The notes beneath the pieces are model-generated. The model searched no databases. It saw only the letters and a program-made list of their open reading frames with translations, and was not told where the DNA came from. Positions 29,545 to 38,229 of a stretch of 64,000 bases of DNA are shown here, piece after piece (within the stretch, counting starts at the first letter, position 1; each line of letters starts with the position of its first letter). The stretch is from Pseudorhizobium tarimense (GTDB lineage: Bacteria > Pseudomonadota > Alphaproteobacteria > Rhizobiales > Rhizobiaceae), in contig NZ_JALJRA010000002.1 in NCBI RefSeq assembly GCF_022968135.1, forward strand, positions 186,001 to 250,000, given 5' to 3'. Both the position numbers and the translations under genes were made by a program.

Positions 29545-30749
29545 CCATGGGATCCAGCCGGCAGGCCCAGATGAGCCGCCACCGATTCACCGATGTCTGC
29601 ATAAGTGGGTCGAAGCCCGATGTCGCGCGAGCGGATACCTGGCCCGAAAGCCATGATCGGCACTCTTTCGCGCGTGTGGTCTGTACCCCGCCAGGTAGGA
29701 TCGCAGCCATGATCGGCCGTCAGGACGACGAGATCGCCCGGCCGCAGCCGCCGATGCACTTCCGGGAGCTGACGGTCGAATGCTTCCAGCGCGGCGGCAT
29801 AGCCTGCAACCTCCCGACGATGGCCGTACAACTGGTCGAAGTCGACGAAGTTCGTGAACACCAGGTCGCCATCGGCCGCCGTATCCACCGCCTCCAGCGT
29901 CGCTGCCATCAGGGCCGCGTTTCCGTTGGCCTTGACCACACGGGAGACGCCTTGATGGGCAAAGATATCGCCGATCTTGCCGATTGCATGAACAGTGCGT
30001 CCCGCTTCCACGGCCCGGTCAAGCAGGGTGGGCTCCGGAGGCGGCACCGAGAAGTCGCGGCGGTTGCCGGTGCGCTCGAAAGTGTCGGCGCTTTCCCCGA
30101 CGAAGGGCCGGGCGATGACGCGTCCGATGTTAAGCGGATCCACCAGGCGCCGCGTCGTCTGGCTGAGCTCGATCAGGCGTTCCAAGCCGAAATGCACTTC
30201 ATGCGCTGCAACCTGTAACACGGAATCACTGGACGTATAGCAGATCGGCCTGCCCGTGCGGATGTGCTCTTCGCCCAGTCGTGCGATGATCTCGGTTCCG
30301 GAGGCATGACAGTTTCCAAGAATACCGGGGAGATTGCCCTGCGTGCAGATCGCCTCCACCAGATCGGGCGGGAAGGCGTCACCTTCAGACGGGAAATAGC
30401 CCCAGTCGAAGGTGACCGGTGTACCGGCGATCTCCCAGTGGCCGGAGGGCGTATCCTTGCCGCGCGACACCTCATTGGCTGCCCCGTGCAGGCCGAAGAT
30501 CCGTTCCGGACGTGGCATGCCTGCCGGATCATCGCCGCTGGCCAGCTTGGCGATCTCCAGCAACCCGAGTGACGACATGTTCGGCAGCTTCAGCGGTCCT
30601 TCGCGCAGGCCGGCGCGATCGGCCGCACCCGCAGCGCAGAACTCGGCGATATGACCAAGCGTGTTCGACCCGAGGTCGCCATAGGCGTCCGCATCGCGGG
30701 CACCGCCGACGCCAAAGGAATCGAGTACGAACAGGAAGGCTCGCGACAT
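29529..30749 (-). CDS. deoB: Phosphopentomutase
   Basis: 406 aa, converts (deoxy)ribose-1-phosphate to the 5-phosphate, linking the phosphorylases to deoC and the pentose phosphate pathway. Alkaline-phosphatase-superfamily metal sites: [12 protein letters not shown] at the N terminus with the first Asp ligand, TPSGHWE carrying the phosphorylated Thr, [10 protein letters not shown] and [11 protein letters not shown] and GTDHTRE near the C terminus. First gene of the minus-strand half of the nucleoside locus. Confidence 0.95.
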   Translation of the reverse strand: MSRAFLFVLDSFGVGGARDADAYGDLGSNTLGHIAEFCAAGAADRAGLREGPLKLPNMSSLGLLEIAKLASGDDPAGMPRPERIFGLHGAANEVSRGKDTPSGHWEIAGTPVTFDWGYFPSEGDAFPPDLVEAICTQGNLPGILGNCHASGTEIIARLGEEHIRTGRPICYTSSDSVLQVAAHEVHFGLERLIELSQTTRRLVDPLNIGRVIARPFVGESADTFERTGNRRDFSVPPPEPTLLDRAVEAGRTVHAIGKIGDIFAHQGVSRVVKANGNAALMAATLEAVDTAADGDLVFTNFVDFDQLYGHRREVAGYAAALEAFDRQLPEVHRRLRPGDLVVLTADHGCDPTWRGTDHTRERVPIMAFGPGIRSRDIGLRPTYADIGESVAAHLGLPAGSHGWSFL

Positions 30750-30854
30750 GGATCACCCGGATGATTGATAAGGGAAGCAGCAGCCTCGGCCGCTCCGGCA
30801 CCCGGTTACATATAGATCGAGGAAATTTTTAGCAAAGGTTGACGGATGAAGCGG

Positions 30855-31433
30855 TTAGCAGTCGCATTTGATCGCTTCTCCCGAACGGGCGAGATAATAG
30901 TAGTCGCGGCTGATGGTGATGTCGCGCATTTCGCTGGGGATCAGCCCTGGCATGAACATCAGCAGCTGGTGCGGCACGGAGACTTCCGCATGGACGATGA
31001 AAGCGCCTGATGACTTCATGTTCGCCGGGACATCGATGGAACTGCCAGCGGCATATGGCTTGCCGCCGGTCTCGTTCCACGACCACATGACCTTGGGCGT
31101 TGCGCCATCGACCTCAATCCCGGTGACCTTGATGTGTGTGGTTGGAACGCCGTAGGGGACGAAAATGCTCTGCGCCACCGGAATCATGGTGCCGAGGAAG
31201 GCTTTGTTCACCGATCCTTCCTGCGTGACCAGATCCGCAATCGTGCCCGCGGCGCGCGTGACGCGCTTGGAGATGCTGAGCCCGATTGTCAGCTCGAACA
31301 CCGTGATGTAGATCATCAGCAACAGAGGCGCGATCAGCGCGAACTCAACCCCACCCACACCGCTCCGATCGCTCCAGAGCCGCCGGATAGCCATCATGAC
31401 GCCGCGAAAGAGTTCTTTCCGCTCCCCCTTCAT
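30855..31433 (-). CDS. TadE/TadG-like pseudopilin-type membrane protein (1)
   Basis: 192 aa. A positively charged N terminus and the segment SGVGGVEFALIAPLLLMIYITVFELTIG (about residues 23-50; split as GVEFALIAPLL then MIYITVFELT) form the TadE signature, in which prepilin peptidase may cleave before the hydrophobic helix. The rest is periplasmic, with a final Cys pair CDC. It overlaps the upstream gene by ATGA. Minor pseudopilin-like role in Flp pilus assembly is inferred from family and location. Confidence 0.82.
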   Translation of the reverse strand: MKGERKELFRGVMMAIRRLWSDRSGVGGVEFALIAPLLLMIYITVFELTIGLSISKRVTRAAGTIADLVTQEGSVNKAFLGTMIPVAQSIFVPYGVPTTHIKVTGIEVDGATPKVMWSWNETGGKPYAAGSSIDVPANMKSSGAFIVHAEVSVPHQLLMFMPGLIPSEMRDITISRDYYYLARSGEAIKCDC

Positions 31434-32035
31434 TTCGCGTAGTTCTCGTTTTTGAAGGCGGCGGTGGCGACGATCAGGAAGTCCCCACGCGATCCATCAG
31501 ACGGGCGGATGGTGGAAATGTAGGGCCGTACCAGATCCGTGATGATCTCCCATCGGTAATAGGCACGCAGCATGTTGATCGAAGCCGCGCCCCCAGGCTC
31601 GTACACGTCAACCGCCGCAAGATCCCCAAATCGTTCATTGCCTTTGCGCGGGATTGTCTTCGGGATGTCGGCGAAAGTTGAAAAGCTCCGAACGTCCAAA
31701 ATCAGCTTGTTGTCCTTGGCGCCGCTGCACTGGATCAGGATGGCGATTTCGTCGCAGAATTGGGTGCGGAAAGCCGCTTCGTCCGTGTTCTCCGCCGTGA
31801 TCTGCCCGGTGCGGAGCTTTCGCGACATCGTGTCGACCGCGTTCCCGATCAATTGTTCGCCGGTAAAGGCGATGAACGTCTCGATGATGGCAAAGACGAT
31901 CAGGAAATAGGGGATTGCCAGAAGAGCGAACTCGATCGCTGCCGCGCCGTCACGCGAGTGCAGCAACGGCTTCAGGGGCAGGCACCGCCTCCCTGGTGTG
32001 CAGGCTTCGCCGGATGTGTCGTGAGGGTGAGGCAT
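31430..32035 (-). CDS. TadE/TadG-like pseudopilin-type membrane protein (2)
   Basis: 201 aa from ATG at 32035 (TTG three bases upstream is also in frame). After about 30 residues comes DGAAAIEFALLAIPYFLIVFAIIE, the TadE prepilin-like helix with Glu in the +5-type position. The periplasmic part contains two Cys (FCDEIAILIQCSG) suited to a disulfide. It is translationally coupled to the following TadE-like gene and both face away from pilA. Confidence 0.82.
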   Translation of the reverse strand: MPHPHDTSGEACTPGRRCLPLKPLLHSRDGAAAIEFALLAIPYFLIVFAIIETFIAFTGEQLIGNAVDTMSRKLRTGQITAENTDEAAFRTQFCDEIAILIQCSGAKDNKLILDVRSFSTFADIPKTIPRKGNERFGDLAAVDVYEPGGAASINMLRAYYRWEIITDLVRPYISTIRPSDGSRGDFLIVATAAFKNENYAK

Positions 32036-32133
32036 CAACCGATCCCGGACGCATAAGGATGGCTCGACGCTAGAGCACCTTTATTGACATTCCGTTGCCG
32101 CTAATGGCGCTGTTTAACAGAAAACGTCGTCGG

Positions 32134-32544
32134 TCAGGGTGTGGCGTTGGCCTTGAAATCGGCGTGCTGTTCGCAATTGGGCGTGCAGGAAAGGATCACG
32201 CGGTCGGTCTGGCGGAAGACGCGCACCGTGTTTCCTTCGTCGATCGAGACCAGAATCCGCTCGTCGGCAATCGCATTGCCGTCGCTATCCAAGAGAACGA
32301 GGTTGGTTGTCCCGAAGCTGCGGCCGGTAAGCACGATGGTGGTCGGATCGGCAACCGTGGCATCCGCCACATTGGAGTTGCCGACGATGACCTTGCTGAC
32401 TGGGCGGTCGAGCCGCAGCACGCGCGCGTGGTTCATGAAGACCCGCAGGAGATCGGTTTCCTGCTCTTGCGCCACAGCGGAACCAGCGCCGGGGAGGGCG
32501 AGGCTAGCGGCTAGCATCAGGGACATGATCTTGGGGACGGACAT
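32134..32544 (-). CDS. Stand-alone pilus-formation N-terminal domain protein
   Basis: 136 aa with a signal peptide (SLALPGAGSAVAQ-EQ). The mature part is the domain found at the N terminus of Tad secretins (pilus formation protein N-terminal region): RVLRLDRPVSKVIVGNSNVADATV, GTTNLVLLDSDGNAI. The same pattern occurs in CpaC of this locus (ILVADPTMADAV, GQTNIFIFGRNGEEI). It ends with CTPNCEQ, a likely disulfide. No secretin domain follows. A periplasmic accessory of the CpaC channel is the simplest guess. Confidence 0.8.
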   Translation of the reverse strand: MSVPKIMSLMLAASLALPGAGSAVAQEQETDLLRVFMNHARVLRLDRPVSKVIVGNSNVADATVADPTTIVLTGRSFGTTNLVLLDSDGNAIADERILVSIDEGNTVRVFRQTDRVILSCTPNCEQHADFKANATP

Positions 32545-32887
32545 GCAAAGGTGCTTTCGAATGCAAGTGGTTGAGAAAGAGAATGGCGACGGAGTGGTGA
32601 ACGAAGATTTAAGGAGGTGCCCGGAAATCAGGCTATTGTCTTCGCCGTCAGGGCGTAGCAGGATCTCAAAAATTAGCTGCCGCGCTATCCCCGCCTTCAA
32701 GATCAGATTTTTCAATAACTTACGCAGCGCGCATGGATCTGGACCAGCGGCCGCATTTTTACCCTTGGCTAACGATCTTCCTTAAGCGGATCGCAATCGT
32801 CCTCCGATAGGGTCCTCGGCATCCGAACAACCAAAACGTGTTGTCGGGAATGATGAACATTCCACCCGTGCCGCAGGAGAAAATTGC
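32545..32887. promoter_or_regulatory. Divergent intergenic region upstream of pilA
   Basis: 343 bp between the secretin-N-like gene and pilA, the longest gene-free stretch of the pilus locus. It is noticeably more AT-rich than its surroundings (for example around 32675-32720 and 32750-32790) as expected for promoters in both directions. The pilA ribosome site AGGAG is at about 32875. No TTAA-N7-TTAA CtrA box and no GGAAC-type element were found. No credible reading frame was seen. Confidence 0.5.
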
Positions 32888-33085
32888 ATGTCGAAGTTTT
32901 TTGCTCGCTTTATCAAGGATGAGTCCGGTGCGACTGCGATCGAGTATGGCCTGATCGCCGCCCTCATCTCCGTTGCTCTGATTGCTGGTGCATCAACGCT
33001 CGGGAACACCCTGAACGATACGTTTGGCGCCATTAGCACTAAGATGAACGAAGCCAAGGAACAGTCGGACGCCTACGGGCAGTAA
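32888..33085 (+). CDS. pilA: Flp/PilA-type pilin
   Basis: 65 aa major pilin of the Tad system. A 14-residue basic leader ends in Gly (KDESG), followed by ATAIEYGLIAALISVALIAG, with the conserved Glu at +5 and Tyr at +6 of the mature pilin. Cleavage by the CpaA peptidase encoded next door is expected. The short hydrophilic C terminus (KEQSDAYGQ) is usual. Only one pilin gene is present in the window. Confidence 0.95.
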   Translation: MSKFFARFIKDESGATAIEYGLIAALISVALIAGASTLGNTLNDTFGAISTKMNEAKEQSDAYGQ

Positions 33086-33161
33086 TCCCTAATGGCTATG
33101 GGGGCTGGCAGTCGCCGCACTGGCGCTAACCGTCGCCGCTAGCAAAGAAGAGGAGCCTCAC

Positions 33162-33680
33162 GTGCCCGCTTTAGGCGCAGCAATACTGATGATTGCTCCG
33201 ATGTGCCTTTTCATCGCGGCGGTCAGCGACCTCTTCACCATGACGATACCGAACCGCATCTCGGTGTTCCTTCTGGCGTCTTTTGCGGTTCTGGCTCCGG
33301 TTTCCGGCCTTGCCTTGGCGGAGATCAGCATGAGTGCGGCTGCGGGGGCAATCGTCCTCGCGGTCTGCTTCGGCTTCTTTTCCTTGAACATGATGGGCGG
33401 CGGAGATGTGAAGCTCCTCGCCGCCTCGGCTGTCTGGTTCGGCTTTAGTTCCGCACTCGGCGCCTTTATCGTTACAACCGCCCTCTGGGGCGGGATCATC
33501 ACCTTGCTAGTCATGCTGCTTCGCAATCAGGCCAATCGTTTCGCTGCGATCGAGGCTGTCGTGCCGGCGCAGATCCTGACGGCCAAGAAAGTCCCCTATG
33601 GCGTGGCGATCGGCATCGCAGGCATCATGACCTTCTGGGAATCCCCTATCGCGGTCGCTGGTCTAGAACTGCTCAAGTAG
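33162..33680 (+). CDS. cpaA: Prepilin peptidase CpaA/TadV
   Basis: 172 aa, type IV (A24) aspartic peptidase that removes the leader of PilA and possibly the TadE-like proteins. The two catalytic aspartates are in VSDLFTMTIPN and GGGDVKLL. Five to six membrane segments are visible. There is no N-methylase-type zinc domain, as expected for CpaA. The start is GTG at 33162 with AAGAGGAG upstream. Confidence 0.92.
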   Translation: MPALGAAILMIAPMCLFIAAVSDLFTMTIPNRISVFLLASFAVLAPVSGLALAEISMSAAAGAIVLAVCFGFFSLNMMGGGDVKLLAASAVWFGFSSALGAFIVTTALWGGIITLLVMLLRNQANRFAAIEAVVPAQILTAKKVPYGVAIGIAGIMTFWESPIAVAGLELLK

Positions 33681-33790
33681 CATCCGCAGTTAGGAAACCT
33701 TCCGTTTACCAAGCGTATAACCAATCCATTAACCTTAATTACACCATTGGTGACCATTCTCCGGGACAGTGAATCCCATTAGGAATGGTC

Positions 33791-34597
33791 ATGAAACCCG
33801 CTCGTATCGTTATTCTAGCCGTGGCCGTTGTCGCTGCGGGCCTTGCCGGCCTGCTTGCGATGCGCCTCTCCGGCACGAGTGCGCCCCAGATCGCCGAGAC
33901 GGTGATAGAAAGACAGCCGTCGATCAACGTCCTCGTCTCTGCCGGCAATCTTCCCGTTGGAACGAGACTCGATGAAGAGTCCCTGCGCTGGCTCGCTTGG
34001 CCGCAGGACGGTGTGGTGGACGGCTTCATCACCGAGCAGTCGCAGCCACAGGCGATTTCTGAACTCAACGGCATGGTCGTTCGCCTTCCCATCTTCGAAG
34101 GCGAGCCGATCCGTGGTGAGAAGATTGCCGACTCCTCGAACCGCATCATGTCGTCGCTCCTGCCCGCAGGCAAGCGTGCGGTTGCAACCGAAATTTCCGT
34201 TGCCACGGGGGCAGGGGGCTTTGTCCTGCCGAATGACCGCGTCGACGTCATCATGGTCCGCCGCAACGACGAGGGACGCTTCCTGACCGAAGACGTCCTG
34301 TCTAATGTCCGCGTGCTGGCGATCGACCAGCAGATCCAGGAAAGCAAGGACGGCGCCAAGACGGTGGTCGGAACGACCGCAACCCTGGAACTGACGCCGG
34401 AGCAGTCAAAGGTAATCGCCGTCGCTCAGCAGATGGCCGACCGGCTGACGCTTGCCCTTCGCTCCGTCGCCGATGCCCAGGAGGCCGACACGGTCGCCGC
34501 AGATTACCTCTTGAGCGGCGGCAGCAAGGGGGAGATCCAGGTCATCAAGTCGGGCTCGATCGTGAGCACTTCGCAGGCCCAGTCGAATACGCAGTGA
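33791..34597 (+). CDS. cpaB: Flp pilus assembly protein CpaB
   Basis: 268 aa. An N-terminal membrane anchor (IVILAVAVVAAGLAGLLAM) is followed by a SAF domain (VLVSAGNLPVGTRLDEESLRW) and the RcpC/CpaB domain with GAGGFVLPNDRVDVIMV. It connects inner-membrane machinery to the CpaC secretin. ATG at 33791 is preferred to 33785 because AGGA at 33781-33784 then has a six-base spacing. A short AT-rich non-coding stretch (33681-33780) precedes it and may hold a promoter. Confidence 0.92.
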   Translation: MKPARIVILAVAVVAAGLAGLLAMRLSGTSAPQIAETVIERQPSINVLVSAGNLPVGTRLDEESLRWLAWPQDGVVDGFITEQSQPQAISELNGMVVRLPIFEGEPIRGEKIADSSNRIMSSLLPAGKRAVATEISVATGAGGFVLPNDRVDVIMVRRNDEGRFLTEDVLSNVRVLAIDQQIQESKDGAKTVVGTTATLELTPEQSKVIAVAQQMADRLTLALRSVADAQEADTVAADYLLSGGSKGEIQVIKSGSIVSTSQAQSNTQ

Positions 34598-34610
34598 ACG
34601 GAGCCAGGAT

Positions 34611-36101
34611 GTGAGTCAGATGAAACAATTGCTGAAGAGCTCCGTCAGGGCGGGCCTGGCTTTCTGCCTCGCCCTCGCCGGAGAACCCTTCGCCCTCATG
34701 CAGGGACATGCACCCTTTGCGGAGGCAACGGCGCAGGAGAATTCCATTGTTAGCATCAACGAGGCGGGCAGGGGCGTGCGAAAGCGCCTGAAGCTCGGCC
34801 TGAACAAGGCTCTCGTCGTCGATTTGCCCGCCGACGCCCACGATATCCTCGTGGCCGATCCCACGATGGCGGACGCAGTGACCCGCACCTCCCGTCGCAT
34901 CTATCTTTTCGGCAAGACCGTCGGCCAGACCAACATCTTCATCTTCGGCCGCAATGGAGAGGAGATCGTCAGCCTGGATCTGGAGATCGAGCGCGACATT
35001 TCCGGTCTGGAGGCAAATCTGCGCCGGTTCCTGCCCGACTCCAACATCAGGGTCGAGATCATCTCGGACAACATCGTCCTGAGTGGCACGGTCAGAACCC
35101 CGCAGGACGCCACGCAGGCGACCAAGCTCGCCAACATCTTCCTCACGGGGGGTGAAGCAACCACACGAACGGAAGTCGCAACCAGCCAATCCGCCGGCGA
35201 CGGTGCCGTCGCGCTTTATGCGGAAGGTCGCCAGAAATCGCAGGTCGTCAACATGCTGACGATCGAGGGCGAGGACCAGGTCACGCTCAAGGTGACGGTC
35301 GCCGAAATCCGCCGCGAAGTCCTCAAGCAACTCGGCTTCGACAACACCTTTACCCGGCAGCCCTCGGGCACGAGCTCGGGACTGGATGTGCTGACGATCG
35401 GCGCCGGTAGCGCCGGCCTTTCCGGCAACATCGCCGGGACGGTCGGTCGCCTTGGGATCGAGACCGCCTTGAGCGCACTGGAGCAGGCAAAGGCGATCCG
35501 AACCCTTGCCGAGCCGACGCTGACGGCAATCTCCGGCCAGTCCGCCACCTTCAACTCCGGTGGCGAACGCCTTTATGCAACCACCAACTCGGACGGCGAC
35601 ACCGAGATCGTACCCTATGAATACGGCATCTCGCTCGGCTTTACGCCGACCGTCCTGTCCTCCGGCCGCATCAGCCTGCGCATCCAGACGCGCGTCTCGG
35701 AACCCATCAGCACCGGCAGTGGCGTGGAGTTCCGCAAGCGTGACGCAGAGACGGTCCTGGAGCTCCCCTCGGGTGGCTCGATTGCGCTGGCGGGCCTGAT
35801 CCGCGACGACATCCAGCAGGGGATGAGTGGTACGCCCGGCGCATCCAAGCTGCCGCTCTTCGGTGCCCTGTTCCGGGCTAAGACGCTGGAGCGGACTGAA
35901 ACGGAGCTCGTCATCATCGCCACGCCTTACCTCGTCCGGCCGGTCGCCCGCAACGAGCTGTCGCGCCCGGACGACAACTTCAATCCCGCAAGTGACGTCG
36001 CAAGCGTCTTCCTCGGGCACGTAAACCGCATCTACGGCCGCAAGGACGCACCACCTCCTGCCCTTCCCTATGAAGGCAATGTCGGATTCATCTACAAATG
36101 A
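34611..36101 (+). CDS. cpaC: Outer-membrane secretin CpaC/RcpA
   Basis: 496 aa. Signal peptide, then the pilus-formation N domain (about 60-130), a BON-like segment (LRRFLPDSNIRVEIISDNIVLSG, about 140-165) and the secretin core from about 220 to 460. Core motifs include LKVTVAEIRREVLKQLGF and VPYEYGISLGFTPTV and the C-terminal PLFGALFRAKTLERTETELVI. GTG at 34611 and ATG at 34620 are both plausible starts; the longer is given. The stop overlaps cpaD by ATGA. Confidence 0.93.
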   Translation: MSQMKQLLKSSVRAGLAFCLALAGEPFALMQGHAPFAEATAQENSIVSINEAGRGVRKRLKLGLNKALVVDLPADAHDILVADPTMADAVTRTSRRIYLFGKTVGQTNIFIFGRNGEEIVSLDLEIERDISGLEANLRRFLPDSNIRVEIISDNIVLSGTVRTPQDATQATKLANIFLTGGEATTRTEVATSQSAGDGAVALYAEGRQKSQVVNMLTIEGEDQVTLKVTVAEIRREVLKQLGFDNTFTRQPSGTSSGLDVLTIGAGSAGLSGNIAGTVGRLGIETALSALEQAKAIRTLAEPTLTAISGQSATFNSGGERLYATTNSDGDTEIVPYEYGISLGFTPTVLSSGRISLRIQTRVSEPISTGSGVEFRKRDAETVLELPSGGSIALAGLIRDDIQQGMSGTPGASKLPLFGALFRAKTLERTETELVIIATPYLVRPVARNELSRPDDNFNPASDVASVFLGHVNRIYGRKDAPPPALPYEGNVGFIYK

Positions 36102-36856
36102 CGCGCACCGAAGGACACGCCGCGATCGCTCCAATGGGAGCACAGGAGAAACGGCAGAGCATAACCGCCGGGCACGACACTTCGCGAATCGCCAAAGCGA
36201 GTCGGATTTCGGCCGCTGCCGTCTTCCTCGGCATCTCCACCCTGCTCGGCAGCTGCGCCAACCCTGACGGCGTGACCACCGGCTCGCTTCCCGACGATTA
36301 CCGCACGCGCCACCCGATCATCGTCGGCGAGGCGGAGAAGATGATCGACGTTCCCATCGCTCCCGGAGACCAAGGCCTGACGCGGGGCCAGAGCGAAGTC
36401 ATCGCTGGTTTCGCTTCGGACTACATCAGTTCGTCCAAGGGCATCATCCGCATTATGACGCCGCAAGGGGCGCTGAACTCAGGCGCCGCGGCGGCTGCGG
36501 TGGGAGACGTTCGCCGGCTGCTGGTCAGGATGGGTGTGCCGAAGAACCACATTCTCCATGTCGGCTATGCAGCCGCCGGCTACGGCGCATCGGCGCCGAT
36601 CCGGCTGAGCTATGTTGCCATCACCGCCCAGGCAGGACCTTGTGGTGAGTGGCCGGCCGACCTCACCCTGAACACGGCTGAAAACAAGAACTACTACAAT
36701 TTCGGCTGCGCCAGCCAGCGCAACCTTGCAGCCCAGATCGCCAACCCGAACGACCTGCTTGGCCCGCGGCGGATGACGCCGCCGGACGCTGAACAGCGCG
36801 GCCAAGCGATCCAGCGTTACCGCGAGGGCTACACCGAACTGCAGGACTTCCGGTGA
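36098..36856 (+). CDS. cpaD: Pilus lipoprotein CpaD
   Basis: 252 aa. The lipobox is unusually far in (LLGSC, Cys 53), after a long basic N-terminal extension, so the true start could be internal although no better ribosome site is evident. The mature domain contains DDYRTRHPIIVGEAEK, VRRLLVRMGVP and the C-terminal NYYNFGCASQRNLAAQIANPNDLLGPR, which identify CpaD/TadA-associated lipoproteins. It is thought to assist secretin assembly in the outer membrane. Confidence 0.9.
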   Translation: MTRTEGHAAIAPMGAQEKRQSITAGHDTSRIAKASRISAAAVFLGISTLLGSCANPDGVTTGSLPDDYRTRHPIIVGEAEKMIDVPIAPGDQGLTRGQSEVIAGFASDYISSSKGIIRIMTPQGALNSGAAAAAVGDVRRLLVRMGVPKNHILHVGYAAAGYGASAPIRLSYVAITAQAGPCGEWPADLTLNTAENKNYYNFGCASQRNLAAQIANPNDLLGPRRMTPPDAEQRGQAIQRYREGYTELQDFR

Positions 36857-36890
36857 TGAATTGTGAGCGTCGACATCAGGAGTGGCCGGT

Positions 36891-38180
36891 ATGAGCGCCG
36901 TGGACTACAGCATCCGCAGCCCCGAACCTGACGAGCTGCCGCACAGGGAGGAGAGCTCTGCGTCGGACTTCTCCGCTTTGCGCCCGCTGCCGCGCATCTC
37001 CATCCATGCCTTCTGCGAAAGCGAGCAGATGCTGCGAACCATGGATCGCATGGGCCAGGACCGCCGCATGGCCAAGGTGAACATGCGCATCACCAATGGT
37101 GGCACAGAGGCGGCGGCAAACATGTTTGCTGGCAGCCCGACGCCGAACCTGATCATTCTGGAAACCGATGCCAACCCGCGCAATCTGATGGCGGAACTGG
37201 CGCCGCTGGCCGAGGTCTGCGATCCTTCGACCCGCGTCATCATTGTCGGCCGCTACAACGACATCGCGCTTTACCGTGACCTGATCCGCAACGGCATTTC
37301 CGAATATCTGGTGGGGCCGGTCCAGATGGTGGATATGCTTTCCTCCATCGCATCGATTTTCGTCGATCCAGAGGCAGAGCCCCTCGGCAAGTCGATCGCC
37401 TTTGTGGGCGCCAAGGGTGGCGTGGGTTCGTCCACGCTTGCGCATAACTGCGCCTTCGGCATCTCCAACCTGTTTTCCACCGAAACCATCCTGGCCGATC
37501 TCGATCTTCCTTTCGGCACGGCCAATATCGATTTCGATCAGGATCCGGCCCAAGGCATTGCCGAAGCCGTCTTTGCGCCCGAACGGCTGGATGAGGTATT
37601 CCTCGACCGCCTGCTGACCAAGTGCTCGGAACACCTGTCGATGCTGGCGGCTCCTTCGCTGCTTGATCGCGCGTATGATTATGAGGGATTGGCCTTCCAG
37701 CCGGTCGTCGAGATCCTGCAAAGAAGCGCCCCCATTGCGGTACTCGACCTGCCGCACGTCTGGTCGGAATGGACGCGGTCTGTTCTTGCCGATGCGGATG
37801 AGGTGGTGATCTGTGCGGTCCCCGACCTCGCCAACCTGCGCAACACCAAGAACATGCTCGACGCGCTGAAGAAGCTGCGGCCGAACGACCATGCACCGCA
37901 CCTGATCCTCAACCAAGTCGGCATGCCGAAGCGGCCGGAGATCGCACCAGCCGACTTCTTTGAGCCGTTGGAAATCGAACCGATCGCGATCCTGCCTTTC
38001 GACGCGCAGCTGTTCGGCAATGCCGCCAACAGCGGCCGGATGATTGCCGAGATGGATGGCAAGTCCCCCGTGGCGGAAACCTTCTCCCAGGTGTGCCACA
38101 TCGTCACCGGCCGCTCGGGGGTGAAGAAGGCGAAGAAGGGCGGCCTGGGCAAGATGCTCGGCCTGCTCGGCCGGAAATAG
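36891..38180 (+). CDS. cpaE: Pilus polar-localisation ATPase-like protein CpaE/TadZ
   Basis: 429 aa. An N-terminal receiver-like domain (about 35-150) is followed by a ParA/MinD-type domain (about 165-400) with FVGAKGGVGSSTLAHN as P-loop, ILADLDLPFG and VLDLPHVWSEW. The P-loop keeps the first, signature Lys but has Ser where the nucleotide-binding Lys of KGGxGKT is expected. The last residues are Lys/Gly-rich. ATG at 36891 has AGGAG eight bases upstream. It likely places the pilus machinery in the cell rather than hydrolysing ATP strongly. Confidence 0.92.
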   Translation: MSAVDYSIRSPEPDELPHREESSASDFSALRPLPRISIHAFCESEQMLRTMDRMGQDRRMAKVNMRITNGGTEAAANMFAGSPTPNLIILETDANPRNLMAELAPLAEVCDPSTRVIIVGRYNDIALYRDLIRNGISEYLVGPVQMVDMLSSIASIFVDPEAEPLGKSIAFVGAKGGVGSSTLAHNCAFGISNLFSTETILADLDLPFGTANIDFDQDPAQGIAEAVFAPERLDEVFLDRLLTKCSEHLSMLAAPSLLDRAYDYEGLAFQPVVEILQRSAPIAVLDLPHVWSEWTRSVLADADEVVICAVPDLANLRNTKNMLDALKKLRPNDHAPHLILNQVGMPKRPEIAPADFFEPLEIEPIAILPFDAQLFGNAANSGRMIAEMDGKSPVAETFSQVCHIVTGRSGVKKAKKGGLGKMLGLLGRK

Positions 38181-38229
38181 GGCCGGACCTCTCGGCAGGT
38201 CTGGCGACAGCATGAAGACTGGATAGGCA

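Noticed and set aside
32545-33790. CtrA boxes (TTAA-N7-TTAA) before pilA or cpaB
   Set aside because: TTAA pairs at 33729-33738 have a two-base gap, and none with seven was found; CtrA control of this locus is not supported by the sequence.
34545-36143. 532-codon antisense frame opposite cpaC
   Set aside because: Typical GC-rich shadow frame; the plus strand encodes a clear secretin.
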